Assembly: GCF_004364315.1 (NCBI RefSeq)
Contig: NZ_SOBR01000009.1
Span: 1 to 64,000 of the forward strand
Reading direction: 5' to 3'
DNA: 64,000 bases
DNA from: Chromohalobacter marismortui
GTDB lineage: Bacteria; Pseudomonadota; Gammaproteobacteria; Pseudomonadales; Halomonadaceae
Below the pieces are notes generated by a model. The model searched no databases and was not told the origin of the DNA. It saw only the letters and a program-made list of their open reading frames with translations. Of this stretch, positions 1 to 18,050 are shown in pieces. Made by a program: the position numbers and the translations under genes. Each line of letters begins with the position of its first letter. Position 1 is the stretch's first letter.

Positions 1-76
1 GCGGTGCCACGAAGGGCCGGGCGGTCTCACCCCCATGCGAGAGTAGCGGAACGCCGCCCGGGACATCGTCAGGCAT
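1..76 (+). rRNA. 3' end of a 5S rRNA-like gene, atypical, cut by window edge
   Basis: The segment carries the 5S hallmark CCCATGCGAGAGTAG (about 33-47) and ends in ATCGTCAGGCAT (65-76), as expected for the closing helix of a gammaproteobacterial 5S rRNA. Between the two lies an extra GC-rich piece. CCGGGCGG (17-24) is perfectly complementary to CCGCCCGG (54-61), which is not the standard helix pattern. It may be a divergent 5S or a rearranged remnant. The 5' part lies outside the window, so this cannot be settled here. Confidence 0.5.
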
Positions 77-83
77 TTCTTCC

Positions 84-109
84 GAACCCCGGCCACTTGG
101 TCGGGGTTC
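84..109 (+). terminator. hairpin after the 5S-like end
   Basis: GAACCCCG (84-91) pairs perfectly with CGGGGTTC (102-109) around a ten-base loop. It lies eight bases after the 5S-like end and is followed by a weak T-rich stretch. It is probably the first of two terminators for the rRNA operon. Confidence 0.6.
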
Positions 110-156
110 ATTCGTTTAGGGGCCTCCCACTGGCTCTCGTCAGGCATTTATCCCGG

Positions 157-191
157 AAACCCTCGTTGGCACAGGCCAGCGGGGGTTTTTT
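157..191 (+). terminator. strong rho-independent terminator of the upstream rRNA operon
   Basis: A 14-bp stem, 157-170 with 175-188 and two G-U pairs, closes on the tetraloop ACAG; its 3' arm runs directly into a T tract ending at 191. A second copy of the 5S-like tail (CTCGTCAGGCATTTA, 136-150) precedes it, so the tail-plus-terminator unit looks duplicated. Confidence 0.8.
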
Positions 192-324
192 ATGTCTATG
201 CATATTCCGTGTGCCTATGGCGCGAGGCTGCGTGCTTACCGATTTGTTGCGCTTTGGTCGGCTATGCTCCCCCAGCGGGGCGCATTTCGATAGAATGACG
301 TTTTTCCCGACGGGGACGATCGGA

Positions 325-1305
325 ATGACGATTGGTGATCTGATCCGTTTGCTGAGCGACGGTGAGTATCACTCCGGTGAACAATTGGGCGAGCGGCTGG
401 GCGTTTCACGCACGGCGATCTGGAAGCAGCTCAAGAAGCTGGAGAAAATGGGACTACAGTTGGAGGCGGTGAAGGGGCAGGGGTATCGTTTGTCCGAGCC
501 GCTGGATCTGTTGTCCGGACCGGCTATCATCGAGCGTCTGCCTGCAGAACCACGTCATCATTTGACGCGCCTTTTCGTCGAAGATGCGCTGCCTTCAACC
601 AGCACTTTTCTGCGTGAGCGCTTTCAGCAGGGCGCAGGGCATGCCGAGGTATGTCTTGCGGAGAGCCAGAGTGCTGGGCGTGGACGCCGTGGCCGTCAAT
701 GGCTTTGTCCTTGGGGGCAAGGTCTCTTGTTCTCGCTGGGCTGGCGTTTCGATGCAGGCGCATCTGCGCTGGAGGGGTTGAGCCTCGCCGTGGGCGTGGT
801 AGTGGCCGAAGTGCTCGAGGCGCTTTCCGTGCCCGTGGCGCTTAAATGGCCCAACGATGTCCTGCTGTGTCGTGAGGAGGGGCCTGCCAAGCTGGCTGGC
901 ATTCTGCTGGAGGTCAGCGGCGATGTTGCCGGTCCTTGCGAAGTGGTCATCGGTATAGGGCTTAATGTCGCCTTGCCCGACGCAGCACGAAGCAGTGTGG
1001 GTCAGCCTGTTGCCGCCCTGCATGATGTCAGGCCCGATGTTTCGCGCAACGCGCTCTCCGCCGCGTTGGTAGGCGCCATGTTAGGGATGCTGCCTGTGTT
1101 CGAACGGCATGGCTTCGAGCCATGGCGTGACGCCTGGAATCAGCGCAATGCCTATGCAGGACGGTATGTAGAGGTCGTCCAGGGAGGACGCACCTATACG
1201 GCGATCGCCGATGGGGTGGATGCTGCCGGCAACTTGCAAGTTAGCGTAGATGGAGACGTCCGGCTGCTGGCCGGTGGTGAAATAAGCCTGCGTGCGCGCT
1301 CATGA
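325..1305 (+). CDS. birA: biotin-[acetyl-CoA-carboxylase] ligase / biotin operon repressor
   Basis: BirA makes biotinyl-AMP, attaches biotin to the BCCP subunit of acetyl-CoA carboxylase and, in the two-domain form, represses biotin genes. The 326-aa product has an N-terminal winged helix (SGEQLGERLGVSRTAIWKQL), the ligase motif GRGRRGRQW, then KWPNDVLL and GIGLNV, and a C-terminal SH3-like domain. The frame is open upstream to position 4. I chose ATG 325 because it follows GGGGA at a normal distance and starts exactly at the DNA-binding domain; ATG 295 is possible. The stop overlaps the coaX start, so the two genes are co-transcribed. Confidence 0.95.
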   Translation: MTIGDLIRLLSDGEYHSGEQLGERLGVSRTAIWKQLKKLEKMGLQLEAVKGQGYRLSEPLDLLSGPAIIERLPAEPRHHLTRLFVEDALPSTSTFLRERFQQGAGHAEVCLAESQSAGRGRRGRQWLCPWGQGLLFSLGWRFDAGASALEGLSLAVGVVVAEVLEALSVPVALKWPNDVLLCREEGPAKLAGILLEVSGDVAGPCEVVIGIGLNVALPDAARSSVGQPVAALHDVRPDVSRNALSAALVGAMLGMLPVFERHGFEPWRDAWNQRNAYAGRYVEVVQGGRTYTAIADGVDAAGNLQVSVDGDVRLLAGGEISLRARS

Positions 1306-2141
1306 TTCTCGACCTTGATATCGGTAACACTCTATCGAAGTGGCGTCTGAAGGATGTCGCAAGTAGCGAAATCCGTTCGCGAGGTGCCGTCTGGACACGC
1401 GAGGAGTGGCGCCCCGGAGCCGATATTCCGGATCTCGATGTGGTCGAAGCCGTGCGTATCTCGAGCGTCGCACGAGCGTCGGTGCTGCGCGATACCGTGA
1501 CGCTACTCCGGCGTCAGGTCGGCGCTGTGCACGTCGCACGCTCGACGCCGGAGGCGCTGGGTGTCAGCTGTGGTTACGATGAGCCCGGACGACTTGGGGT
1601 CGACCGTTGGATGGGGGTGCTGGCCGGCTACCAGTTGACGGGAGGCTGTTGCAGTGTCGATTGCGGAAGCGCGATTACCATGGACTTCGTGCTGCCGGGT
1701 GGCAGCCACCTGGGCGGCTATATCATCCCCGGTCTGCGTCTGATGAAAGAAAGCCTCAAGCTCGGGACGCGCAACGTGGCCATTGATCCGGATAGCGAGG
1801 CGGATGAGTTGTTGGCGCCTGGTCGTAATACTGTCGAGGCGGTCAATCATGGTATCTACATGTCGGCGGTCAGTGCCGTCAATCGTATCTACAGTGAAGT
1901 GTGTGACCGCGAGGGGGTCGCGTTACCGTTGCTGCTGACGGGAGGCGACGCCCGTGTGGTATCGCAAGGGCTGCGTATCCCGCATGCGTTATGGCCGGAT
2001 ATGGTCTATGCCGGGCTGGAAACATGCTTCCCGATGACGGCGTCGGAGCGTGCCGGTCGGTTGGCTGGGGCACCGCTTCCACCGGCGGTGCCGCAGTTGG
2101 AAAAAATCCGGGCCAGCCTTGCATTCTCCATGCTGCTTTGA
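1302..2141 (+). CDS. coaX: type III pantothenate kinase
   Basis: CoaX phosphorylates pantothenate, the first step of CoA synthesis, and this type is not feedback-inhibited by CoA. The 279-aa product shows the ASKHA-fold motifs: DIGNT near residue 6, the substrate-binding PGRLGVDRW segment, DCGSA (DxGTA in most members, so Thr to Ser) and HLGGYIIPGLRLM. Its ATG overlaps the birA stop in ATGA, giving translational coupling. The pairing birA-coaX before tRNA-Tyr is the usual pseudomonad/Halomonas order. The C-terminal 30 residues are poorly conserved. Confidence 0.93.
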   Translation: MILDLDIGNTLSKWRLKDVASSEIRSRGAVWTREEWRPGADIPDLDVVEAVRISSVARASVLRDTVTLLRRQVGAVHVARSTPEALGVSCGYDEPGRLGVDRWMGVLAGYQLTGGCCSVDCGSAITMDFVLPGGSHLGGYIIPGLRLMKESLKLGTRNVAIDPDSEADELLAPGRNTVEAVNHGIYMSAVSAVNRIYSEVCDREGVALPLLLTGGDARVVSQGLRIPHALWPDMVYAGLETCFPMTASERAGRLAGAPLPPAVPQLEKIRASLAFSMLL

Positions 2142-2205
2142 CACAATGCAGCGCGTTTCGAGCCGACGGGCTCTCGGCGAGAAAAAAGCATTGCAATTTA
2201 AGTGC

Positions 2206-2233
2206 TTGACACAATTCTCAAAAGCCGTAAAAT
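2206..2233 (+). promoter_or_regulatory. sigma70 promoter of the tRNA-Tyr-Gly-Thr operon
   Basis: TTGACA (2206-2211) and TAAAAT (2228-2233) are 16 bp apart. They are followed by the GC-rich discriminator GCGTCGCC typical of stable-RNA promoters under stringent control. Transcription should start near 2240, a few bases before tRNA-Tyr. Confidence 0.85.
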
Positions 2234-2246
2234 GCGTCGCCACAAT

Positions 2247-2330
<84 letters not shown>

Positions 2331-2379
2331 GTTTGAGTGCTTGATCGCTAGTTTGTCGGGCGCAGGCACGAGTGGGTAG

Positions 2380-2453
<74 letters not shown>

Positions 2454-2459
2454 AGTTCA

Positions 2460-2534
2460 GCTCATGTAGCTCAGGGGTAGAGCACACCCTTGGTAAGGGT
2501 GAGGTCGACGGTTCAAATCCGTCCATGAGCTCCA
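2460..2534 (+). tRNA. tRNA-Thr (GGT)
   Basis: A 75-nt cloverleaf: acceptor GCTCATG pairs CATGAGC, the anticodon arm ACCCTTGGTAAGGGT gives anticodon GGT, and CCA is encoded. It starts six bases after tRNA-Gly. In E. coli and Pseudomonas a tuf gene follows here; none does in this genome. Confidence 0.98.
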
Positions 2535-2579
2535 TAATTGGGCAAGGCATGATTCTTGCCTGAGTGCGATACAATTGGG

Positions 2580-2608
2580 TTGCCTTCCTGGTTGTAGTTA
2601 GCTAACAT
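2580..2608 (+). promoter_or_regulatory. probable promoter of tRNA-Trp and secE-nusG
   Basis: TTGCCT (2580-2585) and TAACAT (2603-2608) are 17 bp apart, followed by the GC-rich stretch GGCGCGCGCTG. The -10 overlaps a perfect palindrome GTTAGCTAAC (2597-2606). A small hairpin (GGCAAG...CTTGCC, around 2539-2558) lies between tRNA-Thr and this promoter and may end the first tRNA operon. Confidence 0.5.
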
Positions 2609-2659
2609 GGCGCGCGCTGTGGAAAATGTCCACTCGTAGTGCGTCAGGTTGCAGAGTAT

Positions 2660-2735
<76 letters not shown>

Positions 2736-2811
2736 GCCTTCCTCAGCGCTGGTTCTTCCTTATTTTTTCTTGTTACGCTTGCCGCGCCTTTTTAGGTAGG
2801 AGTTCCTTTCC

Positions 2812-3180
2812 ATGAAACAAAGCGCCGAAGTGCAAGAGTCGCGTTTCGATGTCGCCAAATGGGCGGTCGTCGTCGTTCTTGTTGTTCTGGCGGTGGCAGG
2901 CAACGCTTATTTTGCCGATCAAGCGCTGCTTTATCGCGTTCTGGGTGTCGTTGCGCTTGGCGTGGGTGCTGCTGCGGTCGCCTTGACCACCACGAAGGGG
3001 CGTGCGCTGGCTGAATTGGCGCGCGGATCGCGCAAGGAAATTCAGCGCGTGGTGTGGCCGACGCGTCCCGAGACCATTCAGACCACTGCAATCGTCCTGG
3101 TGGCCGTGTTGCTGGTTGGCATTCTGCTCTGGTTGATCGATACGCTTCTCGGCTGGGCCATGTCCGGCATCCTAGGTTAG
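2812..3180 (+). CDS. secE: preprotein translocase subunit SecE
   Basis: SecE is the clamp subunit of the SecYEG inner-membrane protein channel. The 122-aa product has three predicted membrane helices (about 17-37, 42-60, 92-118) and the conserved amphipathic segment [16 protein letters not shown] before the last helix. It is the long, three-helix enterobacterial form. ATG 2812 follows AGGAG at a normal distance. nusG starts eight bases downstream, the standard pair. Confidence 0.95.
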   Translation: MKQSAEVQESRFDVAKWAVVVVLVVLAVAGNAYFADQALLYRVLGVVALGVGAAAVALTTTKGRALAELARGSRKEIQRVVWPTRPETIQTTAIVLVAVLLVGILLWLIDTLLGWAMSGILG

Positions 3181-3188
3181 GAGTTTTC

Positions 3189-3722
3189 ATGTCCAAGCGT
3201 TGGTACGTCGTCCACGCCTACTCCGGTTTCGAAAAGCATGTGATGCGCTCTCTCACTGAGCGCGTCAAGATGTATGGCATGGAAGACCAGTTTGGCGAAA
3301 TCTTGGTGCCCACCGAAGAAGTCGTCGAGATGCGTGACGGCAAGCGCCGTAAGAGTGAGCGTAAGTTCTATCCGGGCTACGTGCTGGTCGAGATGGAAAT
3401 GACCGATGCTACGTGGCACCTGGTAAACGAGACGCCACGCGTCATGGGGTTCATCGGCGGTACGCCGGAAAAACCGGCACCGATCACGCAAAAAGAAGCC
3501 GACGGCATTCTACGGCGTGTGCAGGATGGTACGGACAAGCCGCGCCCCAAGACGCTCTTCGATCCGGGCGAGACAGTGCGTGTCGTGGATGGCCCCTTCG
3601 CCGACTTCAATGGTGTGGTTGAAGAGGTCAATTACGAAAAGAGCCGCTTGCAGGTCAGCGTATTGATCTTCGGGCGTGCGACACCGGTCGAGCTCGAGTT
3701 CGCCCAGGTAGAGAAAGACTGA
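3189..3722 (+). CDS. nusG: transcription termination/antitermination factor NusG
   Basis: NusG binds RNA polymerase through its NGN domain and links it to Rho or ribosomal protein S10 through its KOW domain. The 177-aa product begins [15 protein letters not shown] and ends in a KOW motif ([20 protein letters not shown]). The frame is open further upstream, inside secE, but ATG 3189 follows TTAGGAG at the right distance and gives the family length. Confidence 0.97.
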   Translation: MSKRWYVVHAYSGFEKHVMRSLTERVKMYGMEDQFGEILVPTEEVVEMRDGKRRKSERKFYPGYVLVEMEMTDATWHLVNETPRVMGFIGGTPEKPAPITQKEADGILRRVQDGTDKPRPKTLFDPGETVRVVDGPFADFNGVVEEVNYEKSRLQVSVLIFGRATPVELEFAQVEKD

Positions 3723-3730
3723 ATTCAAGG

Positions 3731-3752
3731 CGCTGACGCGGTGATGTCAGCG
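3731..3752 (+). other. hairpin in the nusG-rplK spacer
   Basis: CGCTGAC (3731-3737) pairs perfectly with GTCAGCG (3746-3752), followed by TTTG. It could be a weak attenuator or an L11-operon leader element. The 103-nt spacer holds no gene. Confidence 0.35.
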
Positions 3753-3825
3753 TTTGTCGTAGAGACCCGTTAGGTCTTGTTGAAACGGGGAGCCGCAAGG
3801 CGTTAGCACCCAACTGGAGTCCAAT

Positions 3826-4257
3826 ATGGCGAAGAAAGTACAGGCCTATATCAAGCTGCAGGTGGCAGCGGGTAAGGCGAATCCGAGTCCCCCCGTGGGC
3901 CCTGCGCTGGGTCAGCACGGCGTCAATATCATGGAGTTCTGCAAGTCGTTCAATGCTGAGACTCAAGATATCGAGCCGGGCCTCCCGACGCCGGTCGTGA
4001 TCACGGTTTATTCCGATCGCAGCTTTACGTTCGTCACCAAGACGCCGCCCGCAGCGGTGTTGTTGAAGAAAGCGGCGGGTATCAAGTCTGGCTCTGGCGT
4101 GCCGAACAAGACCAAGGTCGGTACGGTGACGCGTGAGCAGCTGGAAGAGATTGCCAAGACCAAGGAGCCCGATTTGACGGCTTCCGACCTCGATGCGGCT
4201 GTCCGCACCATCGCAGGCAGTGCCCGTAGCATGGGCCTCAACGTGGAGGGTCTCTGA
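3826..4257 (+). CDS. rplK: 50S ribosomal protein L11
   Basis: L11 binds the 23S GTPase-associated region and is needed for RelA activation by stalled ribosomes. The 143-aa product has the typical start ([21 protein letters not shown]) and conserved [17 protein letters not shown] segment. It is the first gene of the L11-L1 pair; rplA follows after two bases. Confidence 0.98.
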   Translation: MAKKVQAYIKLQVAAGKANPSPPVGPALGQHGVNIMEFCKSFNAETQDIEPGLPTPVVITVYSDRSFTFVTKTPPAAVLLKKAAGIKSGSGVPNKTKVGTVTREQLEEIAKTKEPDLTASDLDAAVRTIAGSARSMGLNVEGL

Positions 4258-4259
4258 TC

Positions 4260-4952
4260 ATGGCCAAGCTTACCAAGCGCGCGCAGATGCTCCGCGAAAA
4301 GGTCGACACGTCCAAGGTCTATAACCTGGAAGACGCGGTTGCCCTGCTTTCCGACGTATCTGCAGTCAAGTTCAAGGAATCCGTCGAAGTATCGATCAAC
4401 CTCGGCGTCGATCCGCGTAAATCCGACCAGGTCGTGCGTGGCGCTACCGTCATGCCCAATGGTACGGGTAAAGATGCTCGTGTCGCCGTTTTCGCGCAGG
4501 GCGCTGCTGCCGATGCCGCTAAAGAAGCCGGCGCCGACATCGTGGGCATGGATGAACTGGCGGCAGATGTCAAGAAAGGCAACATGGATTTCGATGTGGT
4601 GATTGCCGCACCGGATGCCATGCGTGTCGTCGGCCAGCTGGGTCAGATCCTCGGGCCGCGTGGTTTGATGCCGAACCCCAAGGTCGGCACCGTGACACCC
4701 GATGTCGCCACGGCCGTCAAGAACGCCAAGGCTGGCCAGGTTCGCTTCCGCACCGACAAGAACGGCATCATTCATGCCGCGATCGGCAAGGTCGATTTCG
4801 ACGCTAGTGCCATCAAAGGCAATCTGGATGCGCTCGTCGGCGACCTCAAGCGTCTCAAGCCGAGCACGTCAAAAGGCGTTTACTTCAAGAAAATTACCCT
4901 GTCCACTACCATGGGGCCAGGGTTGACCGTGGATCATACGCCGTTCGTGTGA
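4260..4952 (+). CDS. rplA: 50S ribosomal protein L1
   Basis: L1 forms the mobile L1 stalk at the E site and in E. coli represses its own operon. The 230-aa product carries the signature [15 protein letters not shown] and ends near [13 protein letters not shown], full length. It is tightly coupled to rplK. Confidence 0.98.
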   Translation: MAKLTKRAQMLREKVDTSKVYNLEDAVALLSDVSAVKFKESVEVSINLGVDPRKSDQVVRGATVMPNGTGKDARVAVFAQGAAADAAKEAGADIVGMDELAADVKKGNMDFDVVIAAPDAMRVVGQLGQILGPRGLMPNPKVGTVTPDVATAVKNAKAGQVRFRTDKNGIIHAAIGKVDFDASAIKGNLDALVGDLKRLKPSTSKGVYFKKITLSTTMGPGLTVDHTPFV

Positions 4953-5020
4953 TCTTCGGGAAACAGGCAGTAACTTTGCGGTCCCCGTACGCAGCGTCGA
5001 GGCGTGACGGCGGGGCACCG

Positions 5021-5160
5021 TCAAAGACCGCAGGTGCCGTGCTTGCTTATGGGAAGGCGGCTTAATCGACCTTATGGGTTGCCTGCGCAGATGGTGTGGC
5101 CGCCAGTCTTCTGGTGAACACCATCATCCGGCCCCCTCTCGTGACAAGCGAGAAGCGGGG
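5021..5160 (+). ncRNA. L10 leader RNA (autoregulatory region of rplJL-rpoBC)
   Basis: The 263-nt spacer before rplJ contains AAAGACCGCAGGTG (5023-5036), TTAATC and CCTGCG (5082-5087), in the order of the E. coli L10 leader. There L10(L12)4 binds to repress translation. A second helix, GATGGTG with CACCATC, follows around 5090-5125. The boundaries are approximate, and the assignment rests on remembered motif similarity rather than a covariance search. Confidence 0.65.
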
Positions 5161-5215
5161 AGATGGTAACCACCGGCATGCCTCATAAGGTGTCCGGTAC
5201 GAAGGAGTGAACACT

Positions 5216-5722
5216 GTGCCACTAGCACTCGAAGGCAAGAAAGCGATCGTTGCCGAGGTCAGTGAAGCCGCACAAGATGCGCTCTCCGTCGTCGTTGCCG
5301 ATTCTCGCGGCGTGGCTGTAAGCGCCATGACTGAACTGCGCAAGCAGGCTCGCGAGAATGGTGTGCAGGTCCGTGTTGTGCGCAACACCCTGGCACGCCG
5401 CGCCCTTGAAGGTACTCCTTGGGAGTGCCTCAACGAAACGTTCTCGGGTCCGACCATGTTGGCCTTCTCCTATGATCATCCGGGCGCTGCCGCTCGCTTG
5501 TTCAAGGAGTTCGCCAAGAGTGAGAAGGACTTCGAGATCAAGGCGCTGGCTTACGAAGGCGAGTTCATCCCGGCTTCCGATCTTGACCGCCTGGCGACGC
5601 TGCCGACTTACGACGAAGCCATCGCCAAGCTGCTGTCCGTCATGAAGGAAGCGTCGGCTGGCAAGTTGGCTCGCACACTCGCTGCGTTGCGTGACCAGAA
5701 GCAGGAAGAAGAAGCGGCCTGA
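5216..5722 (+). CDS. rplJ: 50S ribosomal protein L10
   Basis: L10 anchors the L7/L12 dimers on the ribosomal stalk. The 168-aa product starts at GTG 5216 ([15 protein letters not shown]), the position matching the family start and eight bases after GAAGGAG. An in-frame GTG at 5207 sits inside that ribosome binding site and is unlikely. Expression is probably repressed by its own complex through the upstream leader. Confidence 0.96.
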   Translation: MPLALEGKKAIVAEVSEAAQDALSVVVADSRGVAVSAMTELRKQARENGVQVRVVRNTLARRALEGTPWECLNETFSGPTMLAFSYDHPGAAARLFKEFAKSEKDFEIKALAYEGEFIPASDLDRLATLPTYDEAIAKLLSVMKEASAGKLARTLAALRDQKQEEEAA

Positions 5723-5804
5723 GGGTCGGTTGGCTGCACTGGCACACACACTGTATCAATGAGTTCTCGCGAGGCGAGGCTCCCGCAAAGTTAGGAATCT
5801 GACA

Positions 5805-6179
<375 letters not shown>

Positions 6180-6218
6180 CTCCGGTGACCATGGCTTTAC
6201 GCGCTGCGTAAGCTTCAT

Positions 6219-6253
6219 GGCTGGCGGCGGGCATTCCCGCTGCCGGCCTTTTT
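6219..6253 (+). terminator. attenuator between rplL and rpoB
   Basis: A 13-bp stem with two G-U pairs (6219-6231 with 6236-6248, loop CATT) runs into TTTTT (6249-6253). A partial terminator here would lower rpoBC relative to the r-protein genes, as is known for E. coli at this position. The rest of the 225-nt spacer has no gene. Confidence 0.8.
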
Positions 6254-6404
6254 CTGTTGCTGCTAGCCAGAATGCCAGATGTCTGGATAGACGAATTCCG
6301 ACGGCGAGCTCTCAAGAGCTTGCCGTCAGCGCCTGATGGGACGTCCCTTCAGGTGGCGCCGACCACGCACCGGTCACCCAAGGTGAACAAGCTGGGGAAT
6401 ACAG

Positions 6405-10481
<4,077 letters not shown>

Positions 10482-10508
10482 GCGTTTCACGCTTACGAAT
10501 GACGGTCC

Positions 10509-10530
10509 GCGGGGCCCTTGGTGGCCCCGC
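10509..10530 (+). other. hairpin in the rpoB-rpoC spacer
   Basis: GCGGGGCC (10509-10516) pairs perfectly with GGCCCCGC (10523-10530). There is no T tract, so it is more likely an RNA-processing or stability element than a terminator. Confidence 0.45.
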
Positions 10531-10560
10531 TCATGACAACTCCGCTACGGAGCCGACCCC

Positions 10561-14778
<4,218 letters not shown>

Positions 14779-14817
14779 GCGCATGCCGTCGAGTCCGTCG
14801 CCGATATCGAGGCGGAC

Positions 14818-14847
14818 TTGACGCGGCTCGCTGCCAGACATTAGAAT
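14818..14847 (+). promoter_or_regulatory. promoter of the rpsL-rpsG-fusA-tuf operon
   Basis: TTGACG (14818-14823) and TAGAAT (14842-14847) are 18 bp apart, followed by the GC-rich GCGCAGCC. The layout and the downstream GCGCAGCCTTTAA resemble the rpsJ promoter at 19316-19344 (GCGCATCCTTTGAA), suggesting shared growth-rate control. Confidence 0.8.
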
Positions 14848-14926
14848 GCGCAGCCTTTAACAGTGGGGTGGGTGCGTCCTGCCCCAATGTTGAAAGGTTT
14901 GGCAACCATTGGAGTCAGCTACAGAT

Positions 14927-15301
14927 ATGGCAACGATCAATCAGCTCGTGCGCAAGCCGCGCAAGCGCCCGGTCGCCAAGAGCGACGTGCCGGCGCTGCA
15001 GTCTTGCCCGCAAAAGCGCGGGGTTTGCACCCGTGTTTACACCACTACCCCGAAGAAGCCGAACTCGGCGCTGCGTAAGGTGTGCCGTGTGCGCCTGACG
15101 AATGGCTACGAAGTCGCTTCCTATATCGGCGGTGAGGGGCACAATCTACAGGAACACTCCGTGGTCCTGATCCGTGGCGGCCGCGTCAAGGACTTGCCGG
15201 GTGTGCGCTATCACACCGTTCGCGGTGCCCTCGACACTTCCGGTGTCCAGAATCGTAAGCAGGGTCGTTCCAAATACGGCACCAAGCGTCCCAAGTCCTG
15301 A
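14927..15301 (+). CDS. rpsL: 30S ribosomal protein S12
   Basis: S12 sits at the decoding centre and controls accuracy. The 124-aa product keeps lysine in both streptomycin positions ([12 protein letters not shown] and [12 protein letters not shown]), so no rpsL resistance change is seen. ATG 14927 gives the family start [13 protein letters not shown]; an upstream in-frame start at 14909 would add six residues and lacks a good ribosome binding site. First gene of the str operon. Confidence 0.97.
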   Translation: MATINQLVRKPRKRPVAKSDVPALQSCPQKRGVCTRVYTTTPKKPNSALRKVCRVRLTNGYEVASYIGGEGHNLQEHSVVLIRGGRVKDLPGVRYHTVRGALDTSGVQNRKQGRSKYGTKRPKS

Positions 15302-15411
15302 TTGCAAGGCGCTCAGGAATCCAACTGTTACCGGTCAGATAAGAGTAAGGTCGAGCACGCTATGCGTCGTCTCGAGTTTACCTGAAGGACCCTTCGAACC
15401 GAGGGCTTATC

Positions 15412-15882
15412 ATGCCTAGAAGAAGAGTTGTCGCCAAACGCGAAATCCTTCCGGATCCGAAATTCGGAAGTGAGCGTCTGGCCAAGTTCATGAACTACCT
15501 GATGATCAGCGGCAAGAAATCTGTAGCTGAGCGCATCGTCTATGGTGCGCTGGACCGGGTTGCCGAACGTAATAAGGATGAGCCGCTGGAGATCTTCGAC
15601 AAGGCGCTGGAAACCATTCAGCCCATGGTCGAGGTCAAGTCTCGCCGCGTGGGCGGTGCGACTTATCAGGTGCCCGTTGAAGTCCGTCCCTCACGCCGTC
15701 AGGCGCTGGCCATGCGTTGGCTGGTCGATGCGGCGCGCAACCGTGGTGAAAAGACCATGGTGCAGCGTCTCGCTGGCGAAATGCTGGACGCCGCCGAAGG
15801 CAAGGGTGCTGCTGTGAAGAAGCGTGAAGACGTGCATCGCATGGCAGATGCCAACAAGGCCTTCTCTCACTACCGCTTCTAA
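15412..15882 (+). CDS. rpsG: 30S ribosomal protein S7
   Basis: S7 nucleates assembly of the 30S head and contacts mRNA at the E site; in E. coli it represses the str operon. The 156-aa product begins [20 protein letters not shown] and is full length. The 110-nt spacer from rpsL is the usual place for S7 feedback control. fusA starts 18 bases downstream. Confidence 0.98.
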   Translation: MPRRRVVAKREILPDPKFGSERLAKFMNYLMISGKKSVAERIVYGALDRVAERNKDEPLEIFDKALETIQPMVEVKSRRVGGATYQVPVEVRPSRRQALAMRWLVDAARNRGEKTMVQRLAGEMLDAAEGKGAAVKKREDVHRMADANKAFSHYRF

Positions 15883-15900
15883 CCAACGGGGTATTCCATC

Positions 15901-18021
15901 GTGGCACGCAAGACTCCGCTTAAGCGTTACCGCAATATCGGTATCGTGGCTCACGTCGACGCCGGGAAGACTACCACTACCGAGCGTGTCCTGTTCTATA
16001 CCGGCCTGTCGCACAAGGTCGGCGAGGTTCATGATGGTGCCGCCACCATGGATTGGATGGAGCAGGAGCAGGAGCGTGGCATCACCATCACCTCCGCTGC
16101 GACGACCTGTTTCTGGCAGGGCATGAGCAAGCAGTTCGACGAACATCGTATCAATATCATCGATACGCCCGGACACGTCGACTTCACGATCGAAGTCGAG
16201 CGTTCCTTGCGTGTTCTCGATGGTGCCGTCGTCGTCCTGTGTGGCTCCTCCGGTGTCCAGCCGCAGACCGAAACCGTCTGGCGTCAGGCCAACAAATATG
16301 AAGTTCCGCGCATGGTGTTCGTCAACAAGATGGACCGTGCCGGCGCCGATTACTTCATGGTGCTCGACCAGCTCAAGCAGAAGCTGGGGGCCAACACCGT
16401 TCCGATCCAGATCAACTGGGGTGCGGAAGACGCCTTCAAAGGGGTCATCGATCTGATCCAGATGAAGGGGATTCTCTGGGACGAGGCCAATCACGGCATG
16501 AACTATGAGCTGGTCGAGATTCCCGACGAGCTCAAGGAAACCGCCGAGAAGTACCGCGAGGCCATGGTCGAGGCCGCTGCCGAAGCGTCCGAAGAGCTGA
16601 TGGACAAGTACCTTGAAGAAGGTGAGCTGTCCGAGGCCGATATCAAGGCCGGCCTGCGTCGTCGTACGCTGGATAACGAGATCGTTCTGGTGACGTGCGG
16701 CAGTGCGTTCAAGAACAAGGGCGTCCAGGCGGTGCTCGATGGCGTGATCGAATACATGCCGTCGCCCACCGAAGTCAAGGCCATCGAAGGTGAGCTTGAC
16801 GACAAGGACGGTACGATTGCGACGCGTGAAGCGGACGATAGTGCGCCTTTCGCCGCGCTGGCTTTCAAGATCGCCACCGATCCGTTCGTGGGTACCTTGA
16901 CCTTCATCCGTGTCTACTCGGGTGTGCTCAAGTCCGGTGACAGCATCTTCAACTCCGTGAAGAGCAAGAAGGAGCGCGTGGGGCGTATCGTCCAGATGCA
17001 CTCCAATTCACGCGAGGAAATCAAGGAAGTCTACGCTGGCGATATCGCCGCGTGCATCGGGCTCAAGGATGTCACCACGGGTGATACTCTCTGTGACCTG
17101 AATGACAAGATCATCCTTGAGCGCATGGAATTTCCGGATCCGGTGATCTCGGTCGCCGTGGAGCCGAAATCGAAGCCCGACCAGGAGAAGATGGGGACGG
17201 CGCTGGGCAAGCTGGCCCAGGAAGACCCTTCCTTCCGCGTCAAGACCGACGAGGAAACCGGTCAGACGATCATTTCTGGCATGGGCGAGCTTCACCTCGA
17301 CATCATCGTCGATCGTCTGCGTCGTGAGTTCAAAGTCGACGCCAACATCGGTAAGCCACAAGTGGCCTACCGCGAGACGATCCGCGCCAGTGTCGAGCAG
17401 GAAGGCAAGTTCGTTCGTCAGTCGGGCGGTCGTGGTCAGTACGGGCACGTGCTGCTGCGCATTGAGCCGCTGACGGCCGAAGATAAAGGCGAAGACGAAG
17501 AAATGAACTTCAAATTCGCCTCCGAAATCGTCGGTGGTGTGGTTCCCAAGGAATACGTGCCGGCCGTCGAGAAAGGGGCCTATGAGCAGCTGCAGAACGG
17601 GGTCATCGCGGGCTATCCGATGATTGACGTCAAGGTCACGCTGTTCGATGGTTCCTACCATGACGTGGACTCGAACGAGACTGCGTTCAAGGTTGCCTCT
17701 TCCATGGCGATCAAGGAGGGCGCTCCTAAGGCCAAGGCCGTGCTGCTGGAGCCGGTGATGAAGGTCGAGGTCGTGACTCCCGAAGAGTTCATGGGGGATG
17801 TCATGGGTGACCTTAACCGCCGCCGTGGCCTCGTTCAGGGTATGGATGATTCGCCGTCCGGCAAGATCATCCGTGCCACGGTACCGCTGGCTGAGATGTT
17901 CGGTTACGCGACCGATTTGCGTTCTCAGACCCAGGGCCGCGCAAGCTACACCATGGAGTTTGCGGATTACGAAGAGGCGCCCTCCAGCGTCGTTGAAGCC
18001 GTCATCAACCAGAATGGTTAA
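15901..18021 (+). CDS. fusA: elongation factor G
   Basis: EF-G catalyses GTP-driven translocation and, with RRF, ribosome recycling. The 706-aa product starts at GTG 15901 and has G1 [10 protein letters not shown]3 DTPGHVD and G4 NKMD, followed by domains II-V. The C-terminal region ([17 protein letters not shown]) is complete. Confidence 0.98.
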   Translation: MARKTPLKRYRNIGIVAHVDAGKTTTTERVLFYTGLSHKVGEVHDGAATMDWMEQEQERGITITSAATTCFWQGMSKQFDEHRINIIDTPGHVDFTIEVERSLRVLDGAVVVLCGSSGVQPQTETVWRQANKYEVPRMVFVNKMDRAGADYFMVLDQLKQKLGANTVPIQINWGAEDAFKGVIDLIQMKGILWDEANHGMNYELVEIPDELKETAEKYREAMVEAAAEASEELMDKYLEEGELSEADIKAGLRRRTLDNEIVLVTCGSAFKNKGVQAVLDGVIEYMPSPTEVKAIEGELDDKDGTIATREADDSAPFAALAFKIATDPFVGTLTFIRVYSGVLKSGDSIFNSVKSKKERVGRIVQMHSNSREEIKEVYAGDIAACIGLKDVTTGDTLCDLNDKIILERMEFPDPVISVAVEPKSKPDQEKMGTALGKLAQEDPSFRVKTDEETGQTIISGMGELHLDIIVDRLRREFKVDANIGKPQVAYRETIRASVEQEGKFVRQSGGRGQYGHVLLRIEPLTAEDKGEDEEMNFKFASEIVGGVVPKEYVPAVEKGAYEQLQNGVIAGYPMIDVKVTLFDGSYHDVDSNETAFKVASSMAIKEGAPKAKAVLLEPVMKVEVVTPEEFMGDVMGDLNRRRGLVQGMDDSPSGKIIRATVPLAEMFGYATDLRSQTQGRASYTMEFADYEEAPSSVVEAVINQNG

Positions 18022-18050
18022 CCGTTAGCTAACGTAAAGAGGTTATAGCA

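Noticed and set aside
4..324. N-terminal extension of birA
   Set aside because: The open frame runs through the 5S tail and two terminators and has no protein-like content; ATG 325 has a good ribosome binding site.
2597..2606. GTTAGCTAAC palindrome as firm proof of a lost tuf gene
   Set aside because: It is only ten bases and overlaps a probable -10 box, so it is kept as a hint only.
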